Shown here: in pieces, positions 6,095 through 13,845 of the stretch | How positions within the stretch are numbered: the first letter of the stretch is position 1 | Layout of the letters: each line of letters opens with the position of its first letter | NCBI GenBank assembly: GCA_024710445.1 | Contig: JANJUT010000001.1 | Coordinates: 1 to 13,996 of the forward strand | Origin: Thiobacillus sp. | GTDB lineage: Bacteria > Pseudomonadota > Gammaproteobacteria > Burkholderiales > Thiobacillaceae | Direction of reading: 5' to 3' | DNA length: 13,996 nucleotides | The notes under the pieces: model-generated | The model's database searches: none | Seen by the model: only the letters and a program-made list of their open reading frames with translations | Told to the model about the DNA's origin: nothing | Made by a program: the position numbers and the translations under genes

Positions 6095-7573
6095 TCAGGC
6101 AAACAGATATTTGACACCCACCGCGTGCCAATGCACGGCCTCTTCTTCCAGCGCCCGCTGGGTGAGCGGGTGCTGTTCCAGCCAGCCTTGCGGCAGGCTC
6201 AGGCGGAATTTCCTGCCGTTGGTTTCCACTTTGACATCGGGCATCGCCACATCGGCACGGCTGCGGCAGAGGATGACCGCCTGGCGCAGCAGCCACACCA
6301 GCAAACGGTCGTTGTCCGACAGGCCGGAATCTGCAGCAAATTCCGGCAGCTTGAGCAACACGCCGCGCTGCGCACGCGCGAGCAGGGCCAGCCTCGCCTG
6401 GTCAGAGCGTGAAAAGCCCGGCATGTCGGCATTTTCCAGGATGTAGCCGGAATGGCGGTGATAGCCGCCATGCGAGACCGAGAGGCCGATTTCATGCAAC
6501 CGTGCGCCCCAGTCGAGAAAGCGTTCGTCGTTGTCGCTGCCCGCTCCATTTGCAGCCAGCAGCGCAAGCGCCACGTGCTTGACGCGTGTCGCCTGCCGGG
6601 TATCGATGTGATAGCGCCGCATGAATTCGTCGACCGTGGCCTCGCGCATATCCTGCTTGTGAAAGCGCCCCAGCAGATCGTAGAGAATGCCTTCGCGCAT
6701 GGCCGTTTCGGCCACGGCCATCTGCTCGATGCCAAGTTCGGCAAACAGGCCCGACATGATGGCAAAGCCGCCTGCGATCACCGGGCGGCGATCGTTGCGC
6801 AACCCGGCCAGTTCCAGCGCGTCGGCGCTCCCTGCCTTGACCAGCAGGCTGCGCAGCCGCGCCAGGCCGTCTGCGGTGATGCCGCGTTCAGCCAGGCCGT
6901 TTTTTTCGAGGATTTCGCGCAGTGCACGCGCGGTGCCGCTGGAGCCGATGGCCTGCTGCCAGTTGGCCTGGGAAAACGTATGGGCAATGCGTTCGACTTC
7001 GACACGCGCGGCCATCTCGGCGGTTTTCATCGCGGCCTTGTCGATAATGCCCCTGGCAAAGAAGCGCTGGCTGAAGTTGACGCAGCCCATGTGCAGGCTT
7101 TCACGCTCGTGCGGTTCGAGTCCCTGACCGATGATGAATTCGGTCGAGCCGCCGCCGATGTCCACCACCAGACGCCGGTCTTCCGAAGCCGGCAGCGAAT
7201 GCGCCACGCCCAGATAAATCAGGCGCGCCTCTTCGCGTCCGGCGACGATCTCGATGGGATGCCCCAGCGCTTCCTCGGCCTTGCGGATAAAGGCATTGGC
7301 ATTCTTGGCGATGCGCAGCGCCGAAGTGCCGACACAGCGAATGGCCTCGGGCGACAGACCACGCAGGCGTTCGCCAAAGCGCTGCAAACAGGCCAATGCC
7401 CCGGCCTGGGTGGCTTCATCGAGTTTTTTATCGTCGCTGAGGCCGCCCGCCAGGCGCACGGTTTCCTTCAGCGAGTCGAGCGGATAAAGCTGGTCGCCCG
7501 ATACCCGCACCACTTCCAGACGAAAGGAATTGGAGCCCATGTCGACGGCGGCCAGGGTGTCATAAGCGGTCAT
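6095..7573 (-). CDS. ppx: exopolyphosphatase / guanosine pentaphosphatase (Ppx/GppA family)
   Basis: A 492-residue member of the Ppx/GppA branch of the ASKHA superfamily, which removes terminal phosphates from polyphosphate and, in GppA-type members, converts pppGpp to ppGpp. Phosphate 1 loop: AAVDMGSNSFRLEVVRV (8-24). GTSALRIAKN (82-91) follows, then GREEARLIYLGVA (112-124) with the catalytic Glu, and phosphate 2 loop VDIGGGSTEFIIG (137-149). MREGILYDLLG (292-302) closes the catalytic part. The C-terminal HD-like domain (about 315-492) includes LHEIGLSVSHGGYHRHSGYIL. Length is between E. coli GppA (494) and Ppx (513), so substrate preference is open. The ATG at 7573 overlaps the stop of the SpmAB gene by 4 bases (ATGA) and has GGAG 7 bases upstream, pointing to translational coupling. 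It is the last gene of a four-gene operon. Confidence 0.92.
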   Translation of the reverse strand: MTAYDTLAAVDMGSNSFRLEVVRVSGDQLYPLDSLKETVRLAGGLSDDKKLDEATQAGALACLQRFGERLRGLSPEAIRCVGTSALRIAKNANAFIRKAEEALGHPIEIVAGREEARLIYLGVAHSLPASEDRRLVVDIGGGSTEFIIGQGLEPHERESLHMGCVNFSQRFFARGIIDKAAMKTAEMAARVEVERIAHTFSQANWQQAIGSSGTARALREILEKNGLAERGITADGLARLRSLLVKAGSADALELAGLRNDRRPVIAGGFAIMSGLFAELGIEQMAVAETAMREGILYDLLGRFHKQDMREATVDEFMRRYHIDTRQATRVKHVALALLAANGAGSDNDERFLDWGARLHEIGLSVSHGGYHRHSGYILENADMPGFSRSDQARLALLARAQRGVLLKLPEFAADSGLSDNDRLLVWLLRQAVILCRSRADVAMPDVKVETNGRKFRLSLPQGWLEQHPLTQRALEEEAVHWHAVGVKYLFA

Positions 7574-8808
7574 GCCACGGCTCCAAAAAAGAGATAGGCC
7601 ATGCCGATGGCGGCCAGGATGCCGGCGACGTCGGCAATCAGCCCGCAGGCGACGGCGTGGCGCACGCGCTTGATGCCAACCGCGCCGAAGTACACGGCCA
7701 GCACGTAGAACGTCGTTTCGGTGCTGCCCTGCACGATGGAGGCGAGCCGCCCGGCGAAGGAATCGGCGCCATGCGCCTGCATGGTGTCGATCATCATGGC
7801 GCGCGCGCCGCTGCCGGAGAACGGTTTCATCAGGGCGGTTGGCAATCCATCGACCCAGCGGGCGTCAAAGCCAAAACCCAGCACGGCGCTGCGGATGCCG
7901 CTCATCAACAGGTCGAGCGCACCGCTGGCGCGAAACACCGCAATCGCCACCAGCATGGCGACAAGATACGGGATGATCGTGACGGCTGTGTGAAAGCCCT
8001 CTTTCGCGCCTTCGACAAACGCCTCGTAGGCATTGACGCGTCGCCGCACCGCCATCAGCAGAAAGGTGACGATGAGACCGAACAGCAGCACGTTGCTGAG
8101 GATGGACGACTGTCGCGTCATCTCCACCGCATCCAGACTGCCAAAGTAGAGCACCAGCCCGCCGATGAGCGCGGTGGCGCCGCCCAGGTAGGCCAGGGTG
8201 ACGCGATTCCACAGATGCAGGCGCTGATACAGGCCGGTGACCATGAGTCCGATCAGGGTGCCGATATAGGTGGTGATGAGCAGCGGCACGAAAACATCGG
8301 TGGGGTCGGCCGCACCGAGCTGCGCACGGTAAGTGAAGATGGTGACCGGCAGCAGCGTGACCGAGGCGGTATTGATGACCAGGAACAGGATCTGCGCATC
8401 GCTGGCGGTATCGGGCGTGGGATTGAGTTTTTGCAGCTCCTGCATCGCCTTGATGCCGAGCGGCGTCGCCGCATTGTCGAGGCCAAGCATGTTGGCGCCC
8501 ATGTTCATGGTCATGGCGCCAAGCGCGGGGTGATTCGCCGGCACTTCGGGAAACAGGCGTTTGAACAGCGGCGCCAGGCCGCGCGTCAGGATATCGAGCA
8601 TGCCGGCGCGTTCGCCGATTTTCATCACCCCCAGCCACAGCGCCATGACGCCGGTCAGACCGAGAGCGATTTCAAATGCGGTCTTGCTGCTGTCGAACAG
8701 GGCCTTGACCAGCGCGGCGAATATTCCGGCGTCGCCAAGGAAAACCAGTTTGAACAGCGCGATCAGAAAGGCAATGAGAAAGAAGCCGATCCAGAGCGCG
8801 TTCAGCAT
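7570..8808 (-). CDS. SpmA-SpmB fused nucleoside-recognition (Gate) domain membrane protein
   Basis: A 412-residue multi-pass inner-membrane protein that joins two halves known as separate proteins in Bacillus, spore maturation proteins A and B. The SpmA half (about 1-200) has ALGAMTMNMGANMLGLDNAA and TPLGIKAMQELQ near 95-126 and VINTASVTLLP at 144-154. The SpmB half (about 235-412) has EGAKEGFHTAVTIIPYLVAM (266-285), LPTALMKPFSGSGA (322-335) and GSTETTFYVLAVYFGAVGIK (361-380). Both belong to the Gate/nucleoside recognition fold shared with nucleoside transporters. Fused forms are common in Gram-negatives that do not sporulate; the transported substrate is unknown. The ATG at 8808 starts 6 bases after the preceding stop, and the end overlaps ppx by 4 bases. 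Confidence 0.88.
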   Translation of the reverse strand: MLNALWIGFFLIAFLIALFKLVFLGDAGIFAALVKALFDSSKTAFEIALGLTGVMALWLGVMKIGERAGMLDILTRGLAPLFKRLFPEVPANHPALGAMTMNMGANMLGLDNAATPLGIKAMQELQKLNPTPDTASDAQILFLVINTASVTLLPVTIFTYRAQLGAADPTDVFVPLLITTYIGTLIGLMVTGLYQRLHLWNRVTLAYLGGATALIGGLVLYFGSLDAVEMTRQSSILSNVLLFGLIVTFLLMAVRRRVNAYEAFVEGAKEGFHTAVTIIPYLVAMLVAIAVFRASGALDLLMSGIRSAVLGFGFDARWVDGLPTALMKPFSGSGARAMMIDTMQAHGADSFAGRLASIVQGSTETTFYVLAVYFGAVGIKRVRHAVACGLIADVAGILAAIGMAYLFFGAVA

Positions 8809-8814
8809 GAAGGC

Positions 8815-9735
8815 TTACGCCACCCAGCCCGCGATCACGACCAGCAGTCCAGCTACCAGCCAGATCACCAGCCCGCGCCAGATCATGCTGACGGCGCTGT
8901 CGATGCTATCGGGGTCCAGCATGGCCTGAACGGTACCCAGATCGGGCCGCCATACGGTTTCGTCGCCAACGTTGATGCTCTGCCCCAGGCGCACGCCCAT
9001 GGCGCCCGCACCCGCGGCAAGCACCACGCCGTCTTCCTCATCCGGCCAGGCCGATGCCTGGGTACGCCAGCAATACATCGCGTCTTCAAAGTTTCCGGCG
9101 ATGGCGTAGGTCATCGCGGTCAGGCGCGCAGGCAGCCAGTTGATGGCATGAAAGGCGCGCTGCGCAAAATCGCCAAAGGCACCGCGCGAGTTCGACCAGC
9201 GCCGCGCCAGAATCGAGGCTGCACGGAACAGCACGGCCCCGACCGGACCCAGCGGCACCAGCAGCACAAACCAGATCAGCACGCCGAACATCTGACGGTG
9301 ACTTGCCGCCATTACCTGCTCGATGGTGACGCGTGTCAGGTCATCGTCACTGAACTGGCTGGTATCCCCGTGCCGCCAGGCAGCAAGCTGTTCGCGCGCG
9401 CCCGCCACATCTGCGGCACGCAGCAGGCGCGCAATGCGCTCGGCGGTATCGCTGAAATACTTGAACCCCATGGTGAAATACAGCACAAGCACATTCCAGG
9501 CCCAGCCAAGCAAGGGACTGATATCGTCGAGCAGCATGGACACGAACCACACACCGGCGACCACGGGCAGCATCGCCAGGGTCCAGGCTATCGCACCGTG
9601 GCTGTATTCACCGGCGTTGAAGCGATGCTCAAGAAATGTCGTGAAGCGCTTGTACGCCTGATAGTGCGGCAGCGGCTGGCGCAATGGACGCAGGTGCTCA
9701 AGTGCAACAGCGGTGAGAATGGAAAAAAAAGCCAT
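8815..9735 (-). CDS. CobD/CbiB (AmpE-like) family membrane protein
   Basis: A 306-residue membrane protein with hydrophobic segments near 1-14, 48-68, 75-92, 148-172 and 284-303. Two CbiB-family signatures are seen: NWLPARLTAMTYAIAGNF (199-216) and GAGAMGVRLGQ (242-252). CbiB/CobD condenses adenosylcobyric acid with an aminopropanol moiety, and AmpE is a relative linked to beta-lactamase signalling in enterobacteria. There are no other cobalamin genes here, and the N-terminal DPxxxPHPV motif usual in true CbiB is absent (the start is MAFFSILTAVALEHLRPL). A cobalamin role is therefore unlikely and AmpE-like sensing or transport is the better guess. The ATG at 9735 shares one base with the stop of the preceding gene (TGATG), so translation is probably coupled. 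The frame is open to 10455, but that extension overlaps another coding gene. Confidence 0.75.
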   Translation of the reverse strand: MAFFSILTAVALEHLRPLRQPLPHYQAYKRFTTFLEHRFNAGEYSHGAIAWTLAMLPVVAGVWFVSMLLDDISPLLGWAWNVLVLYFTMGFKYFSDTAERIARLLRAADVAGAREQLAAWRHGDTSQFSDDDLTRVTIEQVMAASHRQMFGVLIWFVLLVPLGPVGAVLFRAASILARRWSNSRGAFGDFAQRAFHAINWLPARLTAMTYAIAGNFEDAMYCWRTQASAWPDEEDGVVLAAGAGAMGVRLGQSINVGDETVWRPDLGTVQAMLDPDSIDSAVSMIWRGLVIWLVAGLLVVIAGWVA

Positions 9736-10262
9736 CAGCGATTCATTTCCAGGGTGAAGGTGCCAATCCGGTTGGCCTTGCCGGCTGGACGATAGAGTTC
9801 GACGGTCGGCATGACGATGGTTTTCCCGCTCGATTCCAGCGAATCGGACAAGGCCTGATATGCCTTGGACGGCGCCAGCAGGACGGCTGCCTGTACCGTG
9901 GCAGCATAGACGGGGCGTTGCGCGATACGGCCTTCCTTCAGTCCTTCCGGGAGCATGGCGGTGTCGGTGAGGGTGTACCCCAGCTGGGCGCGTACCTTGC
10001 CATTGGCGGCACGCGGGTCGGTCAGGATGACGCTGATGGTGTCGCCTGCCGCCACTTTGGATGCCTTGAATTTCTCCATTGCGCTGCGCTGCGATTTCCG
10101 CATATTGCTGATCGGCCCCTCGTAATCGAGATAGGCATAGCGATACGGTCCGGCTTCGGTCTCGGTCACGCTGGCTGAGTTGAATCCACCCCACCACCCG
10201 TACACGGCCAGCAGCGGCAAGATGAACGCCAGCACAAATGCCAGCCACTGTTTCTTGAACAC
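9735..10262 (-). CDS. membrane-anchored GyrI-like domain protein
   Basis: A 175-residue protein with one N-terminal membrane segment (LAFVLAFILPLLAVYGWW, 7-24) and a soluble domain behind it, probably periplasmic. The domain shows a GyrI-like (SHS2) pattern: GPYRYAYLDYEGPISNM (38-54), a helix, ISVILTDPRAANGKVRAQLG (76-95), and a later strand RPVYAATVQA, comparable to membrane-bound GyrI-like proteins of the TEX264 kind. The ligand is unknown. I choose GTG at 10262 as start, because AAGGGG lies 7 bases upstream. A TTG at 10280 would add MRRGLF but has no ribosome binding site. It is the first gene of the operon and overlaps the next by one base. The family call is by pattern only and is moderate. 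Confidence 0.6.
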   Translation of the reverse strand: MFKKQWLAFVLAFILPLLAVYGWWGGFNSASVTETEAGPYRYAYLDYEGPISNMRKSQRSAMEKFKASKVAAGDTISVILTDPRAANGKVRAQLGYTLTDTAMLPEGLKEGRIAQRPVYAATVQAAVLLAPSKAYQALSDSLESSGKTIVMPTVELYRPAGKANRIGTFTLEMNR

Positions 10263-10268
10263 AAACAA

Positions 10269-10284
10269 CCCCCTTCTCAAGGGG
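10269..10284 (-). promoter_or_regulatory. palindrome covering the ribosome binding site of the GyrI-like gene
   Basis: On the minus strand CCCCTT (10284-10279), GAG, AAGGGG (10275-10270) is a perfect inverted repeat, and its second arm is the Shine-Dalgarno sequence of the GTG start at 10262. If the transcript includes both arms, the site would be locked in a 6-bp, mostly G-C hairpin. An extended -10-like TGGTATCTT (10296-10288) just upstream would put the start near 10281, inside the first arm, in which case the palindrome could act on DNA instead. Confidence 0.45.
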
Positions 10285-10341
10285 ACGAAGATACCACAGC
10301 AACCCCCGCTGGCGGGCGTCCGGACGGCCTTCCCGGCTGTC

Positions 10342-10347
10342 TATAAT
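10342..10347 (+). promoter_or_regulatory. -10 box of the metallo-hydrolase gene
   Basis: A perfect TATAAT at 10342-10347 predicts a start near 10354, 22 bases before the preferred ATG. No convincing -35 is found 16-18 bases upstream. The box includes part of the ATG at 10346, which argues against that ATG as the translation start. On the other strand a possible -10 for the ppx operon lies at 10288-10293, so the two upstream regions overlap. Confidence 0.5.
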
Positions 10348-10375
10348 GGCTGGACTGCCTTCCGGAATCATGCTC

Positions 10376-11338
10376 ATGTCCCGTTTTCTGCTTGCGCTGT
10401 TCTGCCTGACGCTGCTGCCCACCGCCTGGAGCGACAACACGACAGCAAACATCACCCAAGTGAGCGTTCCGATGCAAGCCGTGAAACTCGGCGCCCACAG
10501 CTATTTCGTACAGGGCCTGCCGGGAGCGGCATCGAGCGAGAACCAGGGTTTCATGTCCAACGCCGGATTCGTGGTGACAAACGATGGTGTGGTGGTTTTC
10601 GATGCGCTTGCCTCTCCGCCGCTGGCCGAAAAGCTGGTGAACCTGATCCGCAGGATCACCCGGCAGCCGATCAGGCGCGTGATAGTCAGCCATTACCACG
10701 CCGATCATTTCTACGGGTTGCAGGTATTCAAGGCGCTGGGTGCGGAAATCTGGGCGCACCGCTTCGCCGAAGGCAGCACCCGCAGCGCCGAAGCGGCCCA
10801 ACGCCTGGCCCAGCGCAAGGAGGCGCTGTTCCCGTGGGTGGACGATACGACCAGGCTGCTGGAAGCCGATCGCTTTCTGCAGGGCGATACCGACTTTGAA
10901 ATGGGTGGCGTTCACTTTGCGCTGCGCTATGTGGGCCCGGCCCACTCACGGGAAGACATGGCCATGCTGGTGAAGGAAGACCGCGTGCTCTTTGCCGGCG
11001 ATCTGGTGTTTCGCGGCCGCATCCCCTTCGTCGGCGACGCGGACAGCCAAGCCTGGATCAGCGCACTCGACACGCTCATGGCCATGAATCCGCGTGTGCT
11101 GGTACCCGGTCATGGCGCCCCCTCGCGCACACCTCGACCCGACCTGACGTTTACCCGCGACTATCTGCGCTTTCTGCGCAGCCAGATGCAGCAGGCCGCG
11201 CACAATCTGGTGCCGTTCGACGAAGCCTATGAAGCCGTCAACTGGTCGAAATACCGTGCCATGCCGACGTTTGACGAAGCCAACCGGATCAACGCCTACA
11301 ACCAGTATTTGCGGCTGGAACAGGAAAGCGGGGAGTAA
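10376..11338 (+). CDS. secreted MBL-fold metallo-hydrolase
   Basis: A 320-residue exported hydrolase of the metallo-beta-lactamase fold. The signal peptide is MSRFLLALFCLTLLPTAWS, probably cut near residue 19. The metal ligands are all present: HYHADH (106-111), His190 (GPAHSRED), Asp209 (FAGDLVF) and His246 (VPGHGAPS). The closest pattern I know is the SoxH / quinoprotein relay system metallohydrolase type with the typical NAGFVVTNDGVVVFDAL entry (62-76). No sox or PQQ genes are visible here, so the substrate is open. The frame runs back to ATG 10346, with ATGs at 10370 and 10376. I prefer 10376: 10346 lies in the -10 box, and GGA (10364-10366) is 9 bases from 10376. The gene is divergent to the ppx operon. 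Confidence 0.85.
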   Translation: MSRFLLALFCLTLLPTAWSDNTTANITQVSVPMQAVKLGAHSYFVQGLPGAASSENQGFMSNAGFVVTNDGVVVFDALASPPLAEKLVNLIRRITRQPIRRVIVSHYHADHFYGLQVFKALGAEIWAHRFAEGSTRSAEAAQRLAQRKEALFPWVDDTTRLLEADRFLQGDTDFEMGGVHFALRYVGPAHSREDMAMLVKEDRVLFAGDLVFRGRIPFVGDADSQAWISALDTLMAMNPRVLVPGHGAPSRTPRPDLTFTRDYLRFLRSQMQQAAHNLVPFDEAYEAVNWSKYRAMPTFDEANRINAYNQYLRLEQESGE

Positions 11339-11344
11339 ATCTCA

Positions 11345-11359
11345 CAGGCCAAATGCCTG
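11345..11359 (+). terminator. short hairpin after the metallo-hydrolase gene
   Basis: CAGGC (11345-11349), CAAAT, GCCTG (11355-11359) is a perfect but short 5-bp stem just after the stop at 11338, followed by ATTCTC and no T-run. It is a weak terminator candidate. The rest of the 132-base gap up to the cyclase gene is comparatively AT-rich (TTATATATTGG near 11389) and may hold the cyclase promoter, but I cannot fix a -35/-10 pair there. Confidence 0.25.
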
Positions 11360-11470
11360 ATTCTCGCCACTGTTGGCACGACTATCGCTTATATATTGGC
11401 CAAAAACCTCAATAAAGCGGGATAATCGTCCGTTAACCAAGAATGCCAACCGGGCCAACACCCCCCATTC

Positions 11471-13075
11471 ATGCTTTGTTCCCCTGAAGAACTCCTGCAG
11501 AAAAACCAGGCGTTGTCGAACACCTGGCAGCACTACCAAACGATGCCGAGCATTGAAAGCTTTGTCGAACTGGCTGTTTCCATCAACAGTTTCACCGAGT
11601 TTCTGATCGACAAGGGCATCACTGCACTGCATCACGCCAGCCACCAGCTCGAGCAGGTGGCGCTGACACTATTCAACAGCGACATCCAGCATCCCCTGCC
11701 CCCGGCCACGATCAACGATCTGAACGAACGCCTCCTCGCCCTGGGCCGCATGGCGAACACGCATGCCTCGGCCTCGGCCACCCTCGCCGAGCGGCGCCTT
11801 GACCCCCTGATCCCCTGTGCGCCCGAAATGCGCACCGGCCAGATCTGGCTGATCGGGCACGATCAGGCTCCCTGGATATCCTTGCTGGCGCAGCTCGGCT
11901 ATTTCGGAATGTCCACCGACTTCAGCACCTGGGACGAGCCCTTGCCCGCGCACGCAGGCAGCGCCTCGGTGCTCCTGCTCGACATGAGCAGCCTGCCCGA
12001 AGCGGAATGGACACATCGCATCCAGGCATTGCGGCAACAGTTTGAAATGGGCCAGCTGATCGGCCTCGGCGTGCGCTCGGATTTTGATCAGCTTCAGCAG
12101 GCCATGCGCGGCGGTTGCGACAGTTGCCTGCTGGATGGCACGCCTGCGCATGCCATCGTCGAACATATCCTGGAATTGAACGAACGGCAGGAGCAGGAAA
12201 CCTATCGCGTACTGATCGTCGAAGACTCAAAAACCGCCGGCCAGATGATCCGCCGCACCTTGGAAGAAAACCAGATTGCCTCCGAGATCGTCAATGATCC
12301 GCGCCAGACGCTGAATGCACTCAAGCAGTTCAACCCGGATCTGATCCTGATGGACATGTACATGCCGAATTGCACCGGCGTGGAAGTGGCCCGCATCATC
12401 CGCCAGCACAGCGAATTCCTGAGCATACCGATTGTCTATCTGTCCGGCGAAACCAACGTGGCCCTGCAGGTCGATGCCATGCGCATGGGCGGGGATCACT
12501 TCCTCACCAAGCCGTTCAACCCGGTGTTCCTGAATACCATCGTCAAAAGCAAGATCGAACGCTATCGGGCATTGCGCCGCTCCATGTATCACGACAGCCT
12601 GACCGGCCTGCTCAACCATTCCAGCGGCAAGAACACGCTGGACATGCTGCTGTCCAGCGTGGCGCACGATGGCGGTTTCCTGTCGGTGGTGATGATCGAC
12701 ATCGACCATTTCAAGCTGGTCAACGACAGCTACGGCCATCCGGTTGGCGACCAGGTCATCCGCAGCCTGTCATGGCTGCTCAAGCAGCGCCTGCGCAAGC
12801 ACGACATCATCTGCCGTTACGGCGGAGAGGAATTCATGATCGCGCTGCCGCACACCGATGCGGAACATGCATACGCCATCATGGACCGCATCCGCCAGGA
12901 ATTCGCGCAAATTCGCCACCCGCATGGCAACACCCACTTTGTCGCCACCACCAGCGGCGGCATCGCCACCTATCCGCTGTATCAAAGCGGCGATGAACTG
13001 ATCAAGGCTGCGGACGACGCGCTCTATCAGGCCAAGCACGAAGGCCGCAACCGCATCCACTCCAGCGACGATTGA
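11471..13075 (+). CDS. diguanylate cyclase with two receiver domains (REC-like, REC, GGDEF)
   Basis: A 534-residue soluble signalling protein that would make c-di-GMP when phosphorylated, laid out like Caulobacter PleD with an added N-terminal helical part (1-120). Receiver 1 (about 124-238) is degenerate: QIWLIGHDQ lacks the acidic pair and no TKP-like Lys is seen, though Asp171 (LLLDMSSL) remains. Receiver 2 (246-360) is intact: Glu251-Asp252, phospho-acceptor Asp295 (LILMDMYMP), Ser325 and Lys347 (TKPF). The GGDEF domain (about 373-530) has DSLTGLLN, DIDHFKLVNDSYGHPVGD (410-427) and the active GGEEF (451-455). The product-inhibition site RxxD (Arg442-Asp445) lies 5 residues before it, so feedback control is expected. 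The cognate kinase is not in the window. The ATG at 11471 lacks a clear ribosome binding site, so a later start is possible. It ends 12 bases from the convergent exporter gene. Confidence 0.92.
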   Translation: MLCSPEELLQKNQALSNTWQHYQTMPSIESFVELAVSINSFTEFLIDKGITALHHASHQLEQVALTLFNSDIQHPLPPATINDLNERLLALGRMANTHASASATLAERRLDPLIPCAPEMRTGQIWLIGHDQAPWISLLAQLGYFGMSTDFSTWDEPLPAHAGSASVLLLDMSSLPEAEWTHRIQALRQQFEMGQLIGLGVRSDFDQLQQAMRGGCDSCLLDGTPAHAIVEHILELNERQEQETYRVLIVEDSKTAGQMIRRTLEENQIASEIVNDPRQTLNALKQFNPDLILMDMYMPNCTGVEVARIIRQHSEFLSIPIVYLSGETNVALQVDAMRMGGDHFLTKPFNPVFLNTIVKSKIERYRALRRSMYHDSLTGLLNHSSGKNTLDMLLSSVAHDGGFLSVVMIDIDHFKLVNDSYGHPVGDQVIRSLSWLLKQRLRKHDIICRYGGEEFMIALPHTDAEHAYAIMDRIRQEFAQIRHPHGNTHFVATTSGGIATYPLYQSGDELIKAADDALYQAKHEGRNRIHSSDD

Positions 13076-13087
13076 GCGCTGCCTGGT

Positions 13088-13837
13088 TCAACTCAATATC
13101 AGTTTCAGGCCGATCAGTATCGTCACGATTTCGAACGACCGCTTGATCCACAGATTGCCCTTCCTGATTGCCATGTGGCTGCCCAGATAGCCGCCAATCA
13201 GCGAACCTGCCAGCAGGGCCGGCATCCAGTCCCACGCCACGGTGCCAAGCACCCCGAGCACCAGCGCCCCCGTTCCGTACCAGACCAGCCCGCACAGGAT
13301 CAGGGTGTAGGCCACTGCACGCGTGTAATCAAGGCCGAAGTAACGGATCAGCCAGATGGTGAGAAACAGCCCGGTGCCGCTGGTGATCGAGCCGTTGAGA
13401 AACCCCACGACAAACAGCCCGGCCATGCCGCCGATCAAGGCAGGACCCTGCTGGTTCTGCGGAGTGTGAACCTGCCCGAGGCTGGGCTTGAACACCGAAT
13501 ACAGGCCCAGGCCCAGCGTCAGGACCCCCAACGCCAGCGTGGCGAAACGTTCGGGTATCTGCAGGATCGTCACCGCCCCCAGCACCACGCCAGGCAATCC
13601 GGCACCCAGGATGATCAGGGAAAAGCGGCGCTCAAGATGCGATTCTTTCAGATGCCGCAGCGTGGCGCCCAAACCCAGCGCAACACTGGCGACCTTGTGG
13701 GTGGCCAGCGCCACGCCAAATGGCAAGCCGAGAAAAATCAGCATGGGAAACTGGATCAGCCCCGCCCCGCCGCCCGACAAGGCCGAGAAAAAATTGGCCG
13801 CCAGCGAGGCGACAAACAGGATCAGTTGGTCGAGCAC
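13088..13837 (-). CDS. TauE/SafE (TSUP) family sulfite/organosulfur exporter
   Basis: A 249-residue inner-membrane transporter with about eight hydrophobic segments in two related halves. The repeat is seen in ANFFSALSGGGAGLIQFPML (14-33) and VGFLNGSITSGTGLFLTIWL (144-163), the glycine-rich motif of TSUP proteins. Family members export sulfite, sulfoacetate or related anions, but many are of unknown substrate, and nothing nearby settles it. The start is a GTG at 13837, 8 bases after the stop of the upstream gene (13846-13848), with no strong Shine-Dalgarno, so coupling to that gene is likely. The next ATG would remove the first glycine motif. The 3' end is only 12 bases from the cyclase stop on the other strand. 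Confidence 0.88.
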   Translation of the reverse strand: MLDQLILFVASLAANFFSALSGGGAGLIQFPMLIFLGLPFGVALATHKVASVALGLGATLRHLKESHLERRFSLIILGAGLPGVVLGAVTILQIPERFATLALGVLTLGLGLYSVFKPSLGQVHTPQNQQGPALIGGMAGLFVVGFLNGSITSGTGLFLTIWLIRYFGLDYTRAVAYTLILCGLVWYGTGALVLGVLGTVAWDWMPALLAGSLIGGYLGSHMAIRKGNLWIKRSFEIVTILIGLKLILS

Positions 13838-13845
13838 GCGAAGAA

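Noticed and set aside
6452..7597. A 381-codon open frame on the + strand opposite ppx
   Set aside because: It is antisense to a fully conserved Ppx/GppA gene; the product has no recognisable motif.
7657..9795. A 712-codon open frame on the + strand, opposite the SpmAB and CobD-like genes
   Set aside because: Its product is low-complexity, rich in His, Gln, Arg and Gly with no fold-like pattern. It lies antisense to two genes with clear family motifs, the usual by-product of GC-rich codon use.
9736..10455. N-terminal extension of the CobD-like frame up to 10455
   Set aside because: It would overlap the whole GyrI-like gene and the divergent promoters; the family-like start is the ATG at 9735, one base inside the preceding stop.
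12370..12996. A 208-codon open frame on the + strand in another frame inside the diguanylate cyclase
   Set aside because: It overlaps the receiver and GGEEF regions in a shifted frame; the product is Arg, His and Pro rich without motif.
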